A DNA stretch of 64,000 nt from positions 6,162,001 through 6,226,000 of the forward strand of contig PUDQ02000001.1 of the NCBI GenBank assembly GCA_002964805.2, given 5' to 3'. The DNA comes from Trametes villosa (lineage: Eukaryota; Basidiomycota; Agaricomycetes; Polyporales; Polyporaceae). The notes beneath the pieces were generated by a model. It saw only the letters and a program-made list of their open reading frames with translations. It did not search any database and was not told the origin of the DNA. The position numbers and the translations under genes are program-made. This document shows, piece by piece, positions 1-10,414 of the stretch; the first letter of the stretch is position 1, and every line of letters starts with the position of its first letter.

Positions 1-807
1 CTTCGGGAGAGTGTATACCAGACAGCAGCTCCGTTGCATCCTCGCTAAGCCCGAGAGCCGATGTTGGGGGTCCGGGTGTATCGACGTCGCCAGCAGAGAA
101 CAGGAGCGAGCCTCTAGCGTCTTCATCATCCTCACGCGGAGTCGGTGAGGGCGGCTTCGCGTATTCCCCACTCCTACGGCCCTCCGAACCTCCGTCACCA
201 GAGCACGACTCCTGCTCCGCCGACTCTTCCTCCTCCCACTCTCCGTCTTCCTCGTCCTGCTGAATGATGTCTCCCAGAGCCATCAACAGGCTGTTTGTGC
301 GCGGCGAGCGCGGCGGCGACTTGAAGCGCACGGCTCGCGACGCCATCGGGGAGTCCACCACGATCCTGAAGTCTGGCTGGTCCGAGTCCTCCGAGCCGAC
401 GACGCTGTCTGGGCGCCGGATCGTGACGCTGTGCATGAAGTTGCATGAGTCCGCGAAGAGGCAGCGGCCTTGCGAGTAGAACGGACAAGGACGCGCTGTG
501 GGGGGTGACGGTCAGCATTGTCCGGCATGGGCCGCACGGTGTTACGGAAGAAAACACGAAGAACGAGGGCAGGAAGGCCGCCGAAGCGGATATGGCAACG
601 GAAGTGACGTTATATGATGCACATAACACATCCGGCCGTTGCAAAGAAGGGTGAAGGCAATGCCTGGTCTTGCTGGTTAACCCTTCAGGAGCAGACGTCT
701 CACAGACAGAGCATCGGAATGTGTTCGGGAGGGCGAATGAAGGACCAGTAAAGCAACGAGGACGAGCACTCACTCCTTTTCTTCCATGGAGGGTCTTCGA
801 TGGTCAT
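1..807 (-). CDS. CCCH zinc-finger protein, 3' end outside window
   Basis: Exon 1 (807-774) encodes a short start, MTIEDPPWKKR. A GTGAGT..CACAG intron (773-496, 278 nt) joins it to an exon that stays open to the window edge. Across the junction the protein reads RPCPFYSQGRCLFADSCNFM followed by His. This is a C-x7-C-x5-C-x3-H CCCH finger, a fold that usually binds single-stranded RNA. After the finger come about 120 residues of low-complexity sequence rich in Ser, Pro and acidic residues, with short SPP/SPR motifs that could be phosphorylated. The C-terminus is not in the window. The 278-nt intron is longer than usual here and could hide a small exon. The finger is clear; the specific role is unknown, and RNA binding is inferred from the family. 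Confidence 0.75.
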
Positions 808-1639
808 AGAGACATGGAACGCCGTGAGTCAACCCTCTCAAAACGCCCAAATCCCGAAACTCTGGGCACAACCCAACCCAACCGTTCAAGTAGTCAGCGC
901 AACATTCACACAACTGCACAAGTTGCGCATAACAGGGTACTCACAGCATGTAGCGGCGACCAAGGGGGCCGTGGGGGGAAGTAAACCAAGCTGGGCGTCG
1001 ACGGACGCAGCGCAGAGGGGGCCGGGGCCGGTGTGGAAGGGGTGAAACGCGGTGTGGAGGAGGCCAAGGCCGACCTCGAGCCCAAACGTAACGTTTAGCC
1101 TTTAGCGCCGTCGCGTAAGTCACGAGGGCGTGTCGCCTATAGCAACCGCCCTACCTCGGGCGTTCCGTCCTCGGCCCCCGTTTCGTAAGGCCCTCAAAAG
1201 CCTCCGCTCCGGACGTGCGCAAGGAGGCCAGGAACGAGTAGCAAAACAGAGTACATTATGTTTCTATGACTTCTCTACACCACGAGCAACACGCACGACA
1301 GTCCAGGACAACATACCGAATGCCGAATCGCGATTCCCGACTCCCCGACGGGACCGGATGCCCAAACAACGTCCCCATCGCCCAACCCCCCGCCGACGCG
1401 CGCGCACGACCCCCGACACCCGGATCCCATCACCCGCCCACCTGGCCCGCGTTTATTCGTCCGTACGTTCTCGTTCGGAGGTAGGCTTCCAGTTTCAGAG
1501 GCGGTTCTTACAAGACCGTGCCCAACCTGTGCGTGCACAGAAACCCGAGTGTCAATTATACGCTCATACAGTAAACACAAACACCAGGGAGGAGGCACTG
1601 GCAGCCTCCCCGGTCAGGCCGAGCCCCCAGACAGCGCGC
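808..1639. other. Intergenic region
   Basis: Holds the upstream region of the CCCH gene and the 3' flank of AHA1. Plus-strand open frames here are C-rich and low-complexity, with no domain or splice support. No RNA gene seen. Confidence 0.5.
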
Positions 1640-3214
1640 TCACGAGCGCAGGTACGGGAGCGCGAACGCCGCCCCAAACACGAGCACCGCGAAGCCGAGG
1701 GCAGCGCAGGCGCTCGCGCCGAACCCGCCAGCGGCTGCAGCGCGCGGCTCAGTCGCGGGGATGCGCTTCTTTTGTGGGGACGGCTCGTAATGAGAAACCT
1801 GTACATACCCGATGGACTTCAGGCCGTGCACACTATTAGTTGGCGAAGGAGAGGAGGGGAGCATGGTCAGCGGTAGGTAGCGAAGAGCAGAAGGCATATA
1901 CGCACTAGTATCCCTGCAGGTTGCGGGTGATCTCTTCCTCTATGCCGAGAGGAACACCCTTGAGAGACCACGTCACCTTCGTAGAGTCGCTGCCCTGGTC
2001 GAGCGTCGTGGTAAGGGTTGCGAAGTGACCTATATCGTTTGGTCAGGATAAGTTGCCTAACAATTACAGGCAGAGATGCCTACCTGAGGGCCATGACGGG
2101 CTCTCAAGCGCCCACGTTTGCACGAACTCCTTCGGCGGCGACAACGAGACGAACTTGCCCTTCACGCCGCCGCCGAACATGCTGTACTCCGACCCAGGCT
2201 GAGGCGCGCCCTACACACATCCGTCAGCACCAAACACCTACACCCCAAGACACCGTGCCACATACCGTCGCAGGAGCCCGCGTCCACTGCGGTATCCGCT
2301 TCTCGTCCGAGAGCAGCCCAAACAAATCGTCCGCGGCCGCCATGAACTGCGCGTCGACCGAAATCGTCGTCGTGTTCACCGCCTCCGCCTTCGCCTTCGC
2401 CGCGCTCTTCGCCACGCCCGCGGCCCCGCCGTCCGCCTGCTTCTTCGGCGCCGCGTCCTTCGGGGCGGCGGGCGCGGGGCTGCCCTGGCGCGAGGGATCC
2501 GCGGAGACGGTGAGGTCGCGCCCGTGCGTGTCGATGATCGCGGCGGGGAACGCGTTGAACTTCGCCTCGAGCGCGCTCGGCAGCTTCGTCTTCGCGAGCT
2601 GGAAGAGCGCGTCCACCGCGGGCGTGCGGGCCGTGGTGACACTCCATTCGTACTGAGTGTTTATGAATTAGCGCAAGGCTAGGTAGGTGAGAGGATAGGG
2701 CTGGACGTACGACAAAGTCGGACGTGCCGTCGAGCGTGATCTCGTGCGACACCTCGGGGATGGTGAGCTTCCCGGAGACAGCGGTGCCGTCTGAGGCGGT
2801 CCCTGACCAGTCCAGGACGACACGGCAGTCGTAGATCGTGATCAGCCTACAAAGTAATATAAATGTATGTCAGTATGGTGCGCCACATTAGCCATGCTCG
2901 CCACCTCTCCCGCAGCATGTATACAGCTCGTGTCCCTTCTTCACCACCATCAACAAGCATACATGCCACGCTGCGGCAGGGAATATGCAGTAGAAACGAA
3001 GTATGACGCACTTGCTCTTCCGCTGACCGAGCTCGACATCACCATCGACCTCGACGACATGGTCGACGCCGACTTCCTCCGAGCCCTCGCCACTGACACG
3101 CACGCCGGACAACTCGCGCTCGAACCACTGCTTCGCCCACGGCGTGACCGTCTTGTTCTTCCAGTGCCAGTTCGCGGTGCTCGGCGGCAGAGGCGCGGGG
3201 ATCGCAGACGTCAT
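1640..3214 (-). CDS. AHA1: AHA1, activator of Hsp90 ATPase, with C-terminal hydrophobic tail
   Basis: Six exons (3214-3012, 2846-2711, 2652-2266, 2210-2084, 2029-1906, 1832-1640) sum to 1170 nt, 389 residues. The N-terminal domain begins NWHWKNKTVTPWAK, typical of the Aha1 half that contacts the Hsp90 middle domain. It is followed by a linker rich in Ala, Pro and Lys. The C-terminal AHSA1 domain carries FGGGVKGKFVSL and ends in TKVTWSLKGVPLGIEEEIT. Aha1 stimulates Hsp90 ATPase in the cytosol. A TAG follows GY at 1905-1907, but GTGCGT spans it and splicing to 1832 continues as GYYVHGLKSIG, as the family usually does. The last exon then adds a Pro/Lys linker and about 24 hydrophobic residues ending LPYLRS. 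Family assignment is firm; the membrane tail rests on the last intron being real. Confidence 0.92.
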
Positions 3215-3388
3215 CGCTCTTCGTGCTGATTACGGGAGTATACGGTTGACACACGGGAGTAGGAGTGAAAGGGAAGATCTAGCTAGCTAGAGGGAAGAGA
3301 ACGGGTAGACGCAGTAGGAGGAGGTGCGGGGAGGAAGAGATGGTAGATTTATTGGGTGCATGACGCTCGACGCGATCGCCGATCTCCA

Positions 3389-3396
3389 GAACTTTC
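3389..3396. promoter_or_regulatory. Possible heat-shock element upstream of AHA1
   Basis: GAACTTTC is one inverted pair of GAA/TTC units, 175 bp upstream of the AHA1 start codon. AHA1 is a heat-shock-factor target in yeast. Only two of the usual three units are present, so this is weak. The rest of the 3215-3652 gap shows only the 3' flank of the DUF3429 gene. Confidence 0.3.
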
Positions 3397-3652
3397 GAGC
3401 ATCGTCGACGCGGATCTCACTCAGCCCGAGCGACTTTACACGACGTTTACCTCCTCTTGTGCTTTGGTTAACGTGGGTTACGTTTTGCGATTATATGCTT
3501 TACGTTGGCTATGTACAAGTACAAGAAGTGGACGGTATGCTACTGCCGTATCGTACAGCTCATGACGTACTGGGCGCTCGAGGCTGATAGTATGCTTTAC
3601 AGTGAACGTCCATGTCGCTCGGGGATGCGATGGTTCTGGAGAGCTCAGTAGC

Positions 3653-4993
3653 TCACTTCTGCTCCTTCTTCTCCTTGCTCTTGTCTGTGCTCTGGTCCTT
3701 GCCCTCGTCCTTCTCCTCCTTGGGCTCTTCCTTCTTCTTCACGATGACGTACTTGTCGGCATCTTCGGGCGCGGGGAGCGCTTCGACATCCCCGGAGACC
3801 TTGCCCTCCTTCTCAGGCTGGTGCTGCTTCCGCTCAGCCCGGATCTAACCACAAAGAGTGAGCGAGAATCTTCGTAGTGCAGTGGCTATACACACCATGT
3901 TGAGGTCATGGCTGACAACTCCGTGACCGCCCACAGGTCCCCAGTAGCTCGTAGCGGCCAACGAGCCGATGATGCAGGTGCCGACCAAAATGGACAGGTA
4001 GAACCGGTACTGCGAGTACCACTTCGGCGCTGCATTGGAAGACTGTCAGCGGGAGTATGGACGACGTGTATCACGGTGCTCACCCCATCCTGCTCCGGTT
4101 GCCCGAAGGTCAGCCCACCACAGGCCCGTGAAGCCGAACCACTGCGCGATCAATGCCATGGTAGGCTCCAGGGCCAGCGTCGACCAGCCAAACACGACTG
4201 GTGCTGCTCCGAGGAGCAAGCGCGGGTAACTGATAAGAGAAGGTTAGACCTATTCTCGTACGCGCACCAAAACCACTTACTACTTGTGCCCGCCGAAGCC
4301 GGCAAACTCGAAGCCCCAGTGCAGAGCACCGAGGAAGGACAGCAGCACGGCGCCGTACGTGACCTGCAGCTGCAATGCTTGGTCGAGGACGGTGATCGCG
4401 ACGCCAGGGTCAATGTTGGGGACAAGTCCTGCAATCCAATAGGCGTCAGCCGAGTTGTATGCGGGGGTTCTCAACAAAATGCATACCCTGAGCAGCTACG
4501 CCGGCCTGACGCGCAAGGTACACAGTCGCGCCCGACGCGCCGAGGTAAGGGAGACCACCCGCAAGTCCGAAGACAACGTATGGTGTGGGCACGGCGTGTG
4601 CGACTGCGTTAGTGACCCCGAGCTGGTAGACACGTTAGTCCAGCTTCGCGGAGGCACTGGCACGCGAGCACATACGAAGGTTTGTTGAGTAGGTTCGATT
4701 CCGTCTTGGAAGACGTTTCCGCCCGCGATGGATTTTGCGAGGTCGGCGGCAGATTGGCCAACCTCCTCGCGGATGTTTTGTGCGGCATGGCCGGCGGTTT
4801 GTGAGCCGGGACGGCCAGATACGCTGTTGGCCGCGCCGCGGACGATGATGCGGTTCAGGAGGATGGAGTTGGTCGTGCGAGGAAGAGGCGCAGAACGAAG
4901 GAATGGCGTGCGCGCGATGGACGCGGAGGTCGAGAGACCGCGTCCGAAGACGAGGGGCGCGCGGCGGAGGGCGGGGAGGGCTGAGGTGAACAT
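3653..4993 (-). CDS. DUF3429 / TMEM69-like mitochondrial membrane protein
   Basis: Six exons (4993-4676, 4622-4487, 4428-4281, 4229-4084, 4029-3896, 3844-3653) sum to 1074 nt, 357 residues. The N-terminus is rich in Arg, Ser and Ala with no acidic residues for about 45 positions, as in a mitochondrial presequence. Hydrophobic segments follow, beginning near PYVVFGLAGGLPYLGA, then LLSFLGALHWGFEF, LLLGAAPVVFGWSTLALEP, and a last one near FYLSILVGTCIIGSLAA. The pattern of short helices with the HWGFE motif matches the DUF3429/TMEM69 family of inner-membrane proteins of unknown function. The C-terminus is a charged Lys/Glu tail ending KEKKEQK. No enzymatic residues are recognised. Confidence 0.8.
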
Positions 4994-6062
4994 GGTGATG
5001 GTGCGAGAGAACGTGGAGGGTGCAGATGTGAGGTGAAGCGTACGCCGTGCCGGGTTATATGCAGAGGGCTTACGGGCAGTCCCAACTCGCTCCTTCGCTT
5101 AAGCCACTTTCCTCTCTGACGTCACTCTCGTCATATCGCACTGAGCGTCCGATGCGCGCTTGCTCACAGCGCCCGTCCACCAGCACGCCATGACGCTTTC
5201 CGGTCTCGACGGCGGTTCCCAGCAAATTGCTAGGCTATACGATATAGTATGCTGTTCACGGTGTGTTACGGATACTCGATACCTGAGAGTATGCACAAGA
5301 TCTGTTCCACACGCGGGCAAAAGTGAAAAAAAGTTGGTCGTGCAGGGTTTCGAACCACCTAACACCCACGGCCTGCGGATATTACCATTGGACTAGCAGC
5401 GCGTCCTATGTTAGCGGCTGAGCAGCATCCTATGCTGTGCTAGTCGTTGTAGAGTTACTACGGATCCACCCCCAGCCTTTCTGCCTTCTAACCATCACCA
5501 TGAGTGCTTCATTGAAAGGAACCCGCTGCCTGACTGACTCTGGTACCTGCGCTAGGCACAAGGCGGACACGCTACAGAACACGCAAAGTGAACGCAATTA
5601 CTGTCATTTGGCCTTGGACGCCGTTCTCCTGACCTGGCGAACGAGGCAGATCTCCGCCGGCTATCTCGCAGTCTGGCCCGAGAACGACCTCGATCGGCGC
5701 GGCTCCCCTCTCTGTCCCTCGGGCGTTGCGTCTCTCTCATGCGCTGATGACCGCCGACAACCATCGGGAGTCTGTGGCGATCTCACTGTGCTGTGCGGGC
5801 GGTCCTTGGCTCAGGCACTCGACTGGCTGCGTCTGAATAGAGTTCTTCTCAAACAGCTAGCCCCGGCTCGCCCCGTCCATTAGCAGGCATCCGCCTGTCC
5901 CGCGCGTGGCACCGGGCGTATTCCCCCCGTCGGCCACGCCCCTGTGTCCCCGTTTATATGAACCGCCGCGCGACAATGTCTCGGCCTGGACTGCCCCTCT
6001 GGCCACCCCACCATCCGACGCCCTCAAGCCTGTGCCCGACGCCCGGCTAGGGCCCGACGACC
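4994..6062. other. Divergent intergenic region
   Basis: Lies between the DUF3429 gene (minus) and the Ser/Thr-rich membrane protein gene (plus), and contains the tRNA-like element at 5335-5402. A TTTATATG box at 5953-5960 sits about 105 bp before the plus-strand start codon. No spliced gene could be built in 5410-5940. Confidence 0.5.
5335..5402 (-). tRNA. tRNA-like element, probably a degenerate tRNA gene
   Basis: The minus strand has a good internal A box (TAGTCCAATGG, 5395-5385), a perfect B box (GGTTCGAAACC, 5456 would be too far; actual 5356-5346) and a run of seven T just downstream (5332-5326), which would stop RNA polymerase III. The acceptor stem does not pair, the T stem has mismatches, and the A-to-B spacing is about five nucleotides short. 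It therefore looks like a tRNA pseudogene or tRNA-derived fragment. The anticodon cannot be assigned safely. Confidence 0.35.
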
Positions 6063-7530
6063 ATGTCATGCGTCACTTCGCCCACGGCAACCCAGTTCAC
6101 GACATTTACGACAGACAGCCTCTCGACCTCCTTTAGCGATAGTGTGTCCACGCTAGCGCCGACTACCACCACGATCCAGTCGGTCAGCTGTGTTCCGACG
6201 ACGAATGGCACTGTGACTGCTAGCTCCTGCAGTACGGTCGACGTTGTCAGTACAATAGGTGCGTCGTAGTGCCTCATACCAAAGGCTCTCCTATTGACAC
6301 CAGTACCCAGCGGGCGGAACGACGACTGTACAGGTCCCCGTAGTGACCACCATCCCGATCACGTCGAGCTCGGCTACCGCAACCCTTTTCACGACCTCCT
6401 GCACTAGCGACACGTCTGCCGCCCCTACATCGACGGTCACAGTAGTTCTTACCACCGCAATCCCTACCACGGTCGCATACCAGACATCATTCACCTCCGA
6501 TGGGAGCGTCATCGTCACTTCTGGAACATCAACCTCATTCACCACGATCGAAACGACGCAGACCACCGTGGTCACCCCTACAAGCACCCCTTCCTCGAAT
6601 ACATCCTCGGATACCAGCACTATCATCGGAGGCGCCGTAGGAGGTGCCGTGGGAGCCATCGTCCTTGCCCTCTTGCTATGGCTCTTCCTGTGCGTCTCTC
6701 GCAAGCGCAGATCTCCCTCACGCGCTTACGATCGTCTTCATAGCCGCCGCAAGCGTCGGTACGACTTCGACGACGAGCTATTCCTCCACGAAGCAAACGA
6801 CGATCACTCGAAAAACGTCCTGCGCAAGAATGGAGAAAAACCCGGCGTTGACATCGATTCCGAGCCGCGGCCGTACATGTACGGCGCGCTCAGCAGTGCC
6901 GGCCCAAGCTCCCCGCCGCACACTCCCAGCACCGAGGGCGTGCCGCCCGTTGCCTATCGGGGACCGCCCTCGCCGCCAAGGCCCGCGCCCGTGTCATACC
7001 AAGTCATGCCTGGGAAGGGGCTTCCCCCATCTCCCCGCCCGGTCCCGTCTCAAACGAGTCTCAGCTCCCCATCTGCGTACAGCACGCATCCCAGCGCACA
7101 TTCATTCCCAGGCAACCCCGCTGCAAACGCCTCGGCCTCCACACTCACCACCACCGGCGGCGGAGGGTACGACCAGCGCCGGCCGCTCCAGGTGGTCAAC
7201 GCCTACTCCCCTAACCCCACCCTCCCATACCCGGCGGGACCGTCGCCGTCGTCGGAGAAGACGCAGATCTACCTGCATCCCGACAGGGGGTACACCACTG
7301 TCCCGGAGCGCCCGGAGGCGTCGGGATCGAGCACGTACGTCCCGCGGCGGCCGCCCACCCCCGCAGGGCTCGGATCGATGTCATCGACTCCACTCCCGAG
7401 CCCGCCTGCGCCTCAGGCTGCACCGCAACCCGATCCCCCGCGCGGGCCCTTCGTGCACCAGGATGCTGGACGCGCTCCTGGTACGGTCAGGGCGTCGGAG
7501 GCAGAGGCACCTCCCGCATACACCGAGTGA
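6063..7530 (+). CDS. Ser/Thr-rich single-pass membrane protein (Mid2/Skg6-like layout)
   Basis: Exons 6063-6258 and 6311-7530 sum to 1416 nt, 471 residues. The first ~175 residues are almost all Thr, Ser, Val and Ala with a few Cys, as in heavily O-mannosylated fungal surface domains. A Gly/Ala-rich helix follows (IIGGAVGGAVGAIVLALLLW plus FLC), then a basic stop-transfer patch (SRKRRSPSR) and about 250 residues of Pro/Ser-rich cytoplasmic tail ending PPAYTE, a PPxY-type motif. This layout is shared by Wsc/Mid2/Skg6-type cell-surface sensors. No signal peptide is seen at the chosen ATG, so either an upstream exon is missed or the helix acts as a signal anchor. Exact family not recognised. Confidence 0.75.
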
Positions 7531-8165
7531 TCGACTCGCTAGGCCTGCATCGCTTCGCCCCTCTTTGGATTCTGTACTCCGTTATGCCCTGGACATTTGA
7601 CTAGACGCTGGGTTCTCTTCCTCATCGACGACGTTATCACGATATTAATATGTATCACCCTCGCTGCTGTAGGCTCTGGCCCCTTGTTGTATATTGCGTT
7701 GCTATCCAGTTGATACTCATTTGTTCTCTGGGCAGGCAAGCCGGCGTAGGCGCTCGCTCGCTGTGACTCAAGCGCCCGCGAAGGCAAATCCCGAGTTACG
7801 TAACACAGCCACAAAAGGCAGTCGTTGTGGTTTAGCGACAACGTCCTATTGTCCCTCGCGTGTGCAGGACAGCGAACAATAGCACCCCGGACAATGAGGC
7901 ACCTCGCTTTTACACCCCGTATAAAGGACTTGGGGGGGGCTTTCAGCAGAGTCCAACCTCCCGGATAGGTTTTTCTTGCTCTTTCCTCACGACTTCCACT
8001 CGCCGGTGCTGGGACACCCACTTGCTAGAGTCCCCTCAGACTTTTAAGACACCTCACGCTATCCAGCCTCGTCGCTCTCTGCCTTCTGCATTTCAAACGG
8101 CCCTAGAGTCCTGTGCAATCCTTTCTTGACGAGCTCTTCACACAACCACCAACCTACATATCACC
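7531..8165 (+). other. Intergenic region with TATA box
   Basis: 3' flank of the upstream gene and promoter of the tetraspan gene. TATAAAGG at 7920-7927 lies about 240 bp before its start codon. No gene seen. Confidence 0.45.
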
Positions 8166-9144
8166 ATGTTGCCTCCCCGCGCATGTGAGTATCAATCAGT
8201 ACGCTCTGTGCGCTCTATGCTGACGATCTGTGTCGCAAGATCTTTTCATTGGCCTTAACGGCGTCCGTGCTCTTAGCATCGTTGCTCTGTTGCTCGTATT
8301 CGCGAGCAGCATCTTCGTCCTCGTGAGCGACGTCCAAGCGGTCAACCGCTCTTTCAAGTCCCCGGACACCAACATGACCGACTGCGACTACATCGAGTAC
8401 GTGCTATCCATCTCCTTCGTCGCGTTTCATGTCCTTATTCCCACTCCAGAGGGAGCACAGTCCCGAACCAGCCCGCAGGCGTCTTCTGGGCGGTCTTGAA
8501 CCGCCTGCTCATCATCTTCCAAGTCGTCGTGCTCCTCTGCTCCGAGTTCGGCTGGCCCACGCGCTTCTTCGTGAACTACTTCCCCATGCTCGGGCCCGCG
8601 TTCGGGCTCGGCGCGCTCGGCGTGTTCGAGTGCCTCATCGGCGCGACGATCCTCTCGCACCACGTCGACGACTTCACGCTCGTCGCCGCCTTCTTCCTCT
8701 TCGCGCTCGGGTGCGTAAACGTGCTGCTCGGCCTCGTCTTCCGCGAGGGCGCGAAGGAGAAGCGCTCGATCATGTCGTGGCGCGCGGAGGCGAAGGGCGT
8801 GCTCCCGAGCCACAGGGACGTGCGCCCGAAGTTTGCGCGCCCCGCGTCGGCGTCGTTCGTGAGCAGCATGTTCAAGGGCGGCGAGAAGGCGGAGCCTGCG
8901 CAGGAGTTTGGCCAGAAGGGATACGGCTTCGGCCGCCAGGGCGAGAAGGCTGCGGGTCTCAAGGGTAAGTCGTGTGGGCACAAGCGTTTCTCGAACGAGG
9001 GTGCTGACGATCATCTGTTCAGGTTTCCTGATCTCGAAGCCTCTGGAGAGCCTGCCGCGCTACGCGACCCCCGCGCCCCGTTCTGAGAGCTCGCGTGCTG
9101 GCACGCCAGAGCCTACATTCAAGTCAAGCAACACTGCCATCTAG
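8166..9144 (+). CDS. Tetraspan membrane protein conserved in agaricomycetes
   Basis: Four exons (8166-8184, 8240-8396, 8450-8964, 9023-9144) sum to 813 nt, 270 residues. After a short start (MLPPRA) there is a first membrane helix (ALSIVALLLVFASSIFVLVS), a Cys-containing loop, then three more helices: around LLIIFQVVVLLCSEFGWP, MLGPAFGLGALGVFECLIGA and FTLVAAFFLFALGCVNVLLG. The last ~100 residues are a hydrophilic basic tail with Ser-rich ends. The layout (LFIGLNGVRALS start, four helices, EFGWP) resembles an uncharacterised fungal family, possibly DUF7598; this is from memory and not confirmed. The first exon is only 19 nt, but the phase works. Function unknown. Confidence 0.8.
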
Positions 9145-9361
9145 GCCACGGACACAACGACCCATGACGACCGGATACTGCTTTTATCACCCCCCTCCTC
9201 TCTGACACTGCCTCACATAACTGTATCGTTATTAGCACCATCGCCGTCGAGCGGACTGTATCTTATATGTAGAGTAGTTTGGGGTAATAGTAGTAGGATG
9301 TGGGCATAACGCCCTGCGTACTGTGTTATACACAAGGTATTATCGGAGTAGGCTTATGCGG

Positions 9362-10414
9362 CTAGTCTGAGAGGTCCATGTCCTCTTCGTCGTCCGAGAG
9401 ATCCATGTCCTCCTCGCCGTCTTCGGCGCATGAAGAGGAAATCACTTCACGGCCAAGGGACGACTGTCCAGGCATCAAGACGTCACTGTGCGTAGGAGAA
9501 TACAGAGGAATGGGCGGTGGGCTTGAGCTTGGAGGAGGAGGCTGAGCTGCAGAATCGGGAGACGTCACTGCATTGTTGAGATCGCAATGCCACTGTGGGT
9601 GGGATGTGGCCGCCGTCCCAGAGAGGAAGCGCTCCCAGAGCGCCCGGTGCTCCGCCGTGTGGGTGAAGTGATCGTACCAGGGGTACACCTCCTCCTTGCG
9701 CGGGGGATCTCTCTTGTAAACAGGTAGTTGGGATGCCAGCGAGAAGTATTGACAAGGATAAGTTGCCCAGCGGTGCTGAATAGGCGTAGGTTCTGTCGCC
9801 ACCTCAGCGCCCGAGTCGTCCGAGCTGTCCTCAGGGTGGAAAAGCAGGCGTTCCTCTCCCTCGTCTGTGTGAAACACCAGCTCAAACTCCTCGTAGGGCT
9901 CGTCGCCGGTCTCCGCTATGAGCTTCCAAATGCGCTCGCGAGGGTCACGCGGGCCAACCCAGCCAGGGGGATAGCCGCGGTACGCGATGTTTCGTAGCCA
10001 CGGTAGATGCGCTCCAGGATCCCCGTCGCTCAATCCCAGCGCGCTCCGGAGGAGAGGCCCCTTGATCTGGCCAGGCTCGAACTCCTCAAGCCACTGCAGC
10101 CTCTGCACCCGCCACTCCGCAGCCTCGTGTATGCGCATGCGCCGCCCCGGGAACGGGCCATGGATAAACTCGCACAGCTGCCTCGAGAGCGCGACGACGC
10201 CCGGATCGACGCGGCGCGTGCACTCGCGCACGACGTGCCCCGCCGCGCCGCAGTTGAAGCACCTCGTCACGCGCGCGCCGACTGTGTCCTCCTCTTCATC
10301 CTCCTTGCGGACCCCAAGCACCTCCTGTTGGCAGCGGTAGTACAGGCTCGGCGCGGCGAGCGGGCCGTCCGCGATGTATTCGTGCTCGAGGCCGACTAGT
10401 CCGCCGCGGTCCAT
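9362..10414 (-). CDS. Zinc-knuckle PSP-domain protein (ZCCHC8-like)
   Basis: Uninterrupted frame of 350 residues from ATG at 10414. A CCHC zinc knuckle (RCFNCGAAGHVVRECT: C-x2-C-x4-H-x4-C) is followed by LSRQLCEFIHG and a PSP-like region (LPWLRNIAYRGYPPGWVGP). This order is that of ZCCHC8 and related nuclear RNA-exosome adaptor or splicing-associated proteins. The C-terminus is Pro-rich and ends in two copies of EEDMDLSD. The start codon overlaps the last 19 nt of the upstream glutaredoxin-like gene in another frame. If the intron of that gene is retained, this same frame stays open back to 10759 and adds 115 residues at the N-terminus. Nuclear RNA function is inferred from the family. Confidence 0.8.
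   Translation of the reverse strand: MDRGGLVGLEHEYIADGPLAAPSLYYRCQQEVLGVRKEDEEEDTVGARVTRCFNCGAAGHVVRECTRRVDPGVVALSRQLCEFIHGPFPGRRMRIHEAAEWRVQRLQWLEEFEPGQIKGPLLRSALGLSDGDPGAHLPWLRNIAYRGYPPGWVGPRDPRERIWKLIAETGDEPYEEFELVFHTDEGEERLLFHPEDSSDDSGAEVATEPTPIQHRWATYPCQYFSLASQLPVYKRDPPRKEEVYPWYDHFTHTAEHRALWERFLSGTAATSHPQWHCDLNNAVTSPDSAAQPPPPSSSPPPIPLYSPTHSDVLMPGQSSLGREVISSSCAEDGEEDMDLSDDEEDMDLSD

Noticed and set aside
1130..1876. Long plus-strand open frame over the AHA1 3' region
   Set aside because: C-rich low-complexity protein, no domains, opposite the last AHA1 exon.
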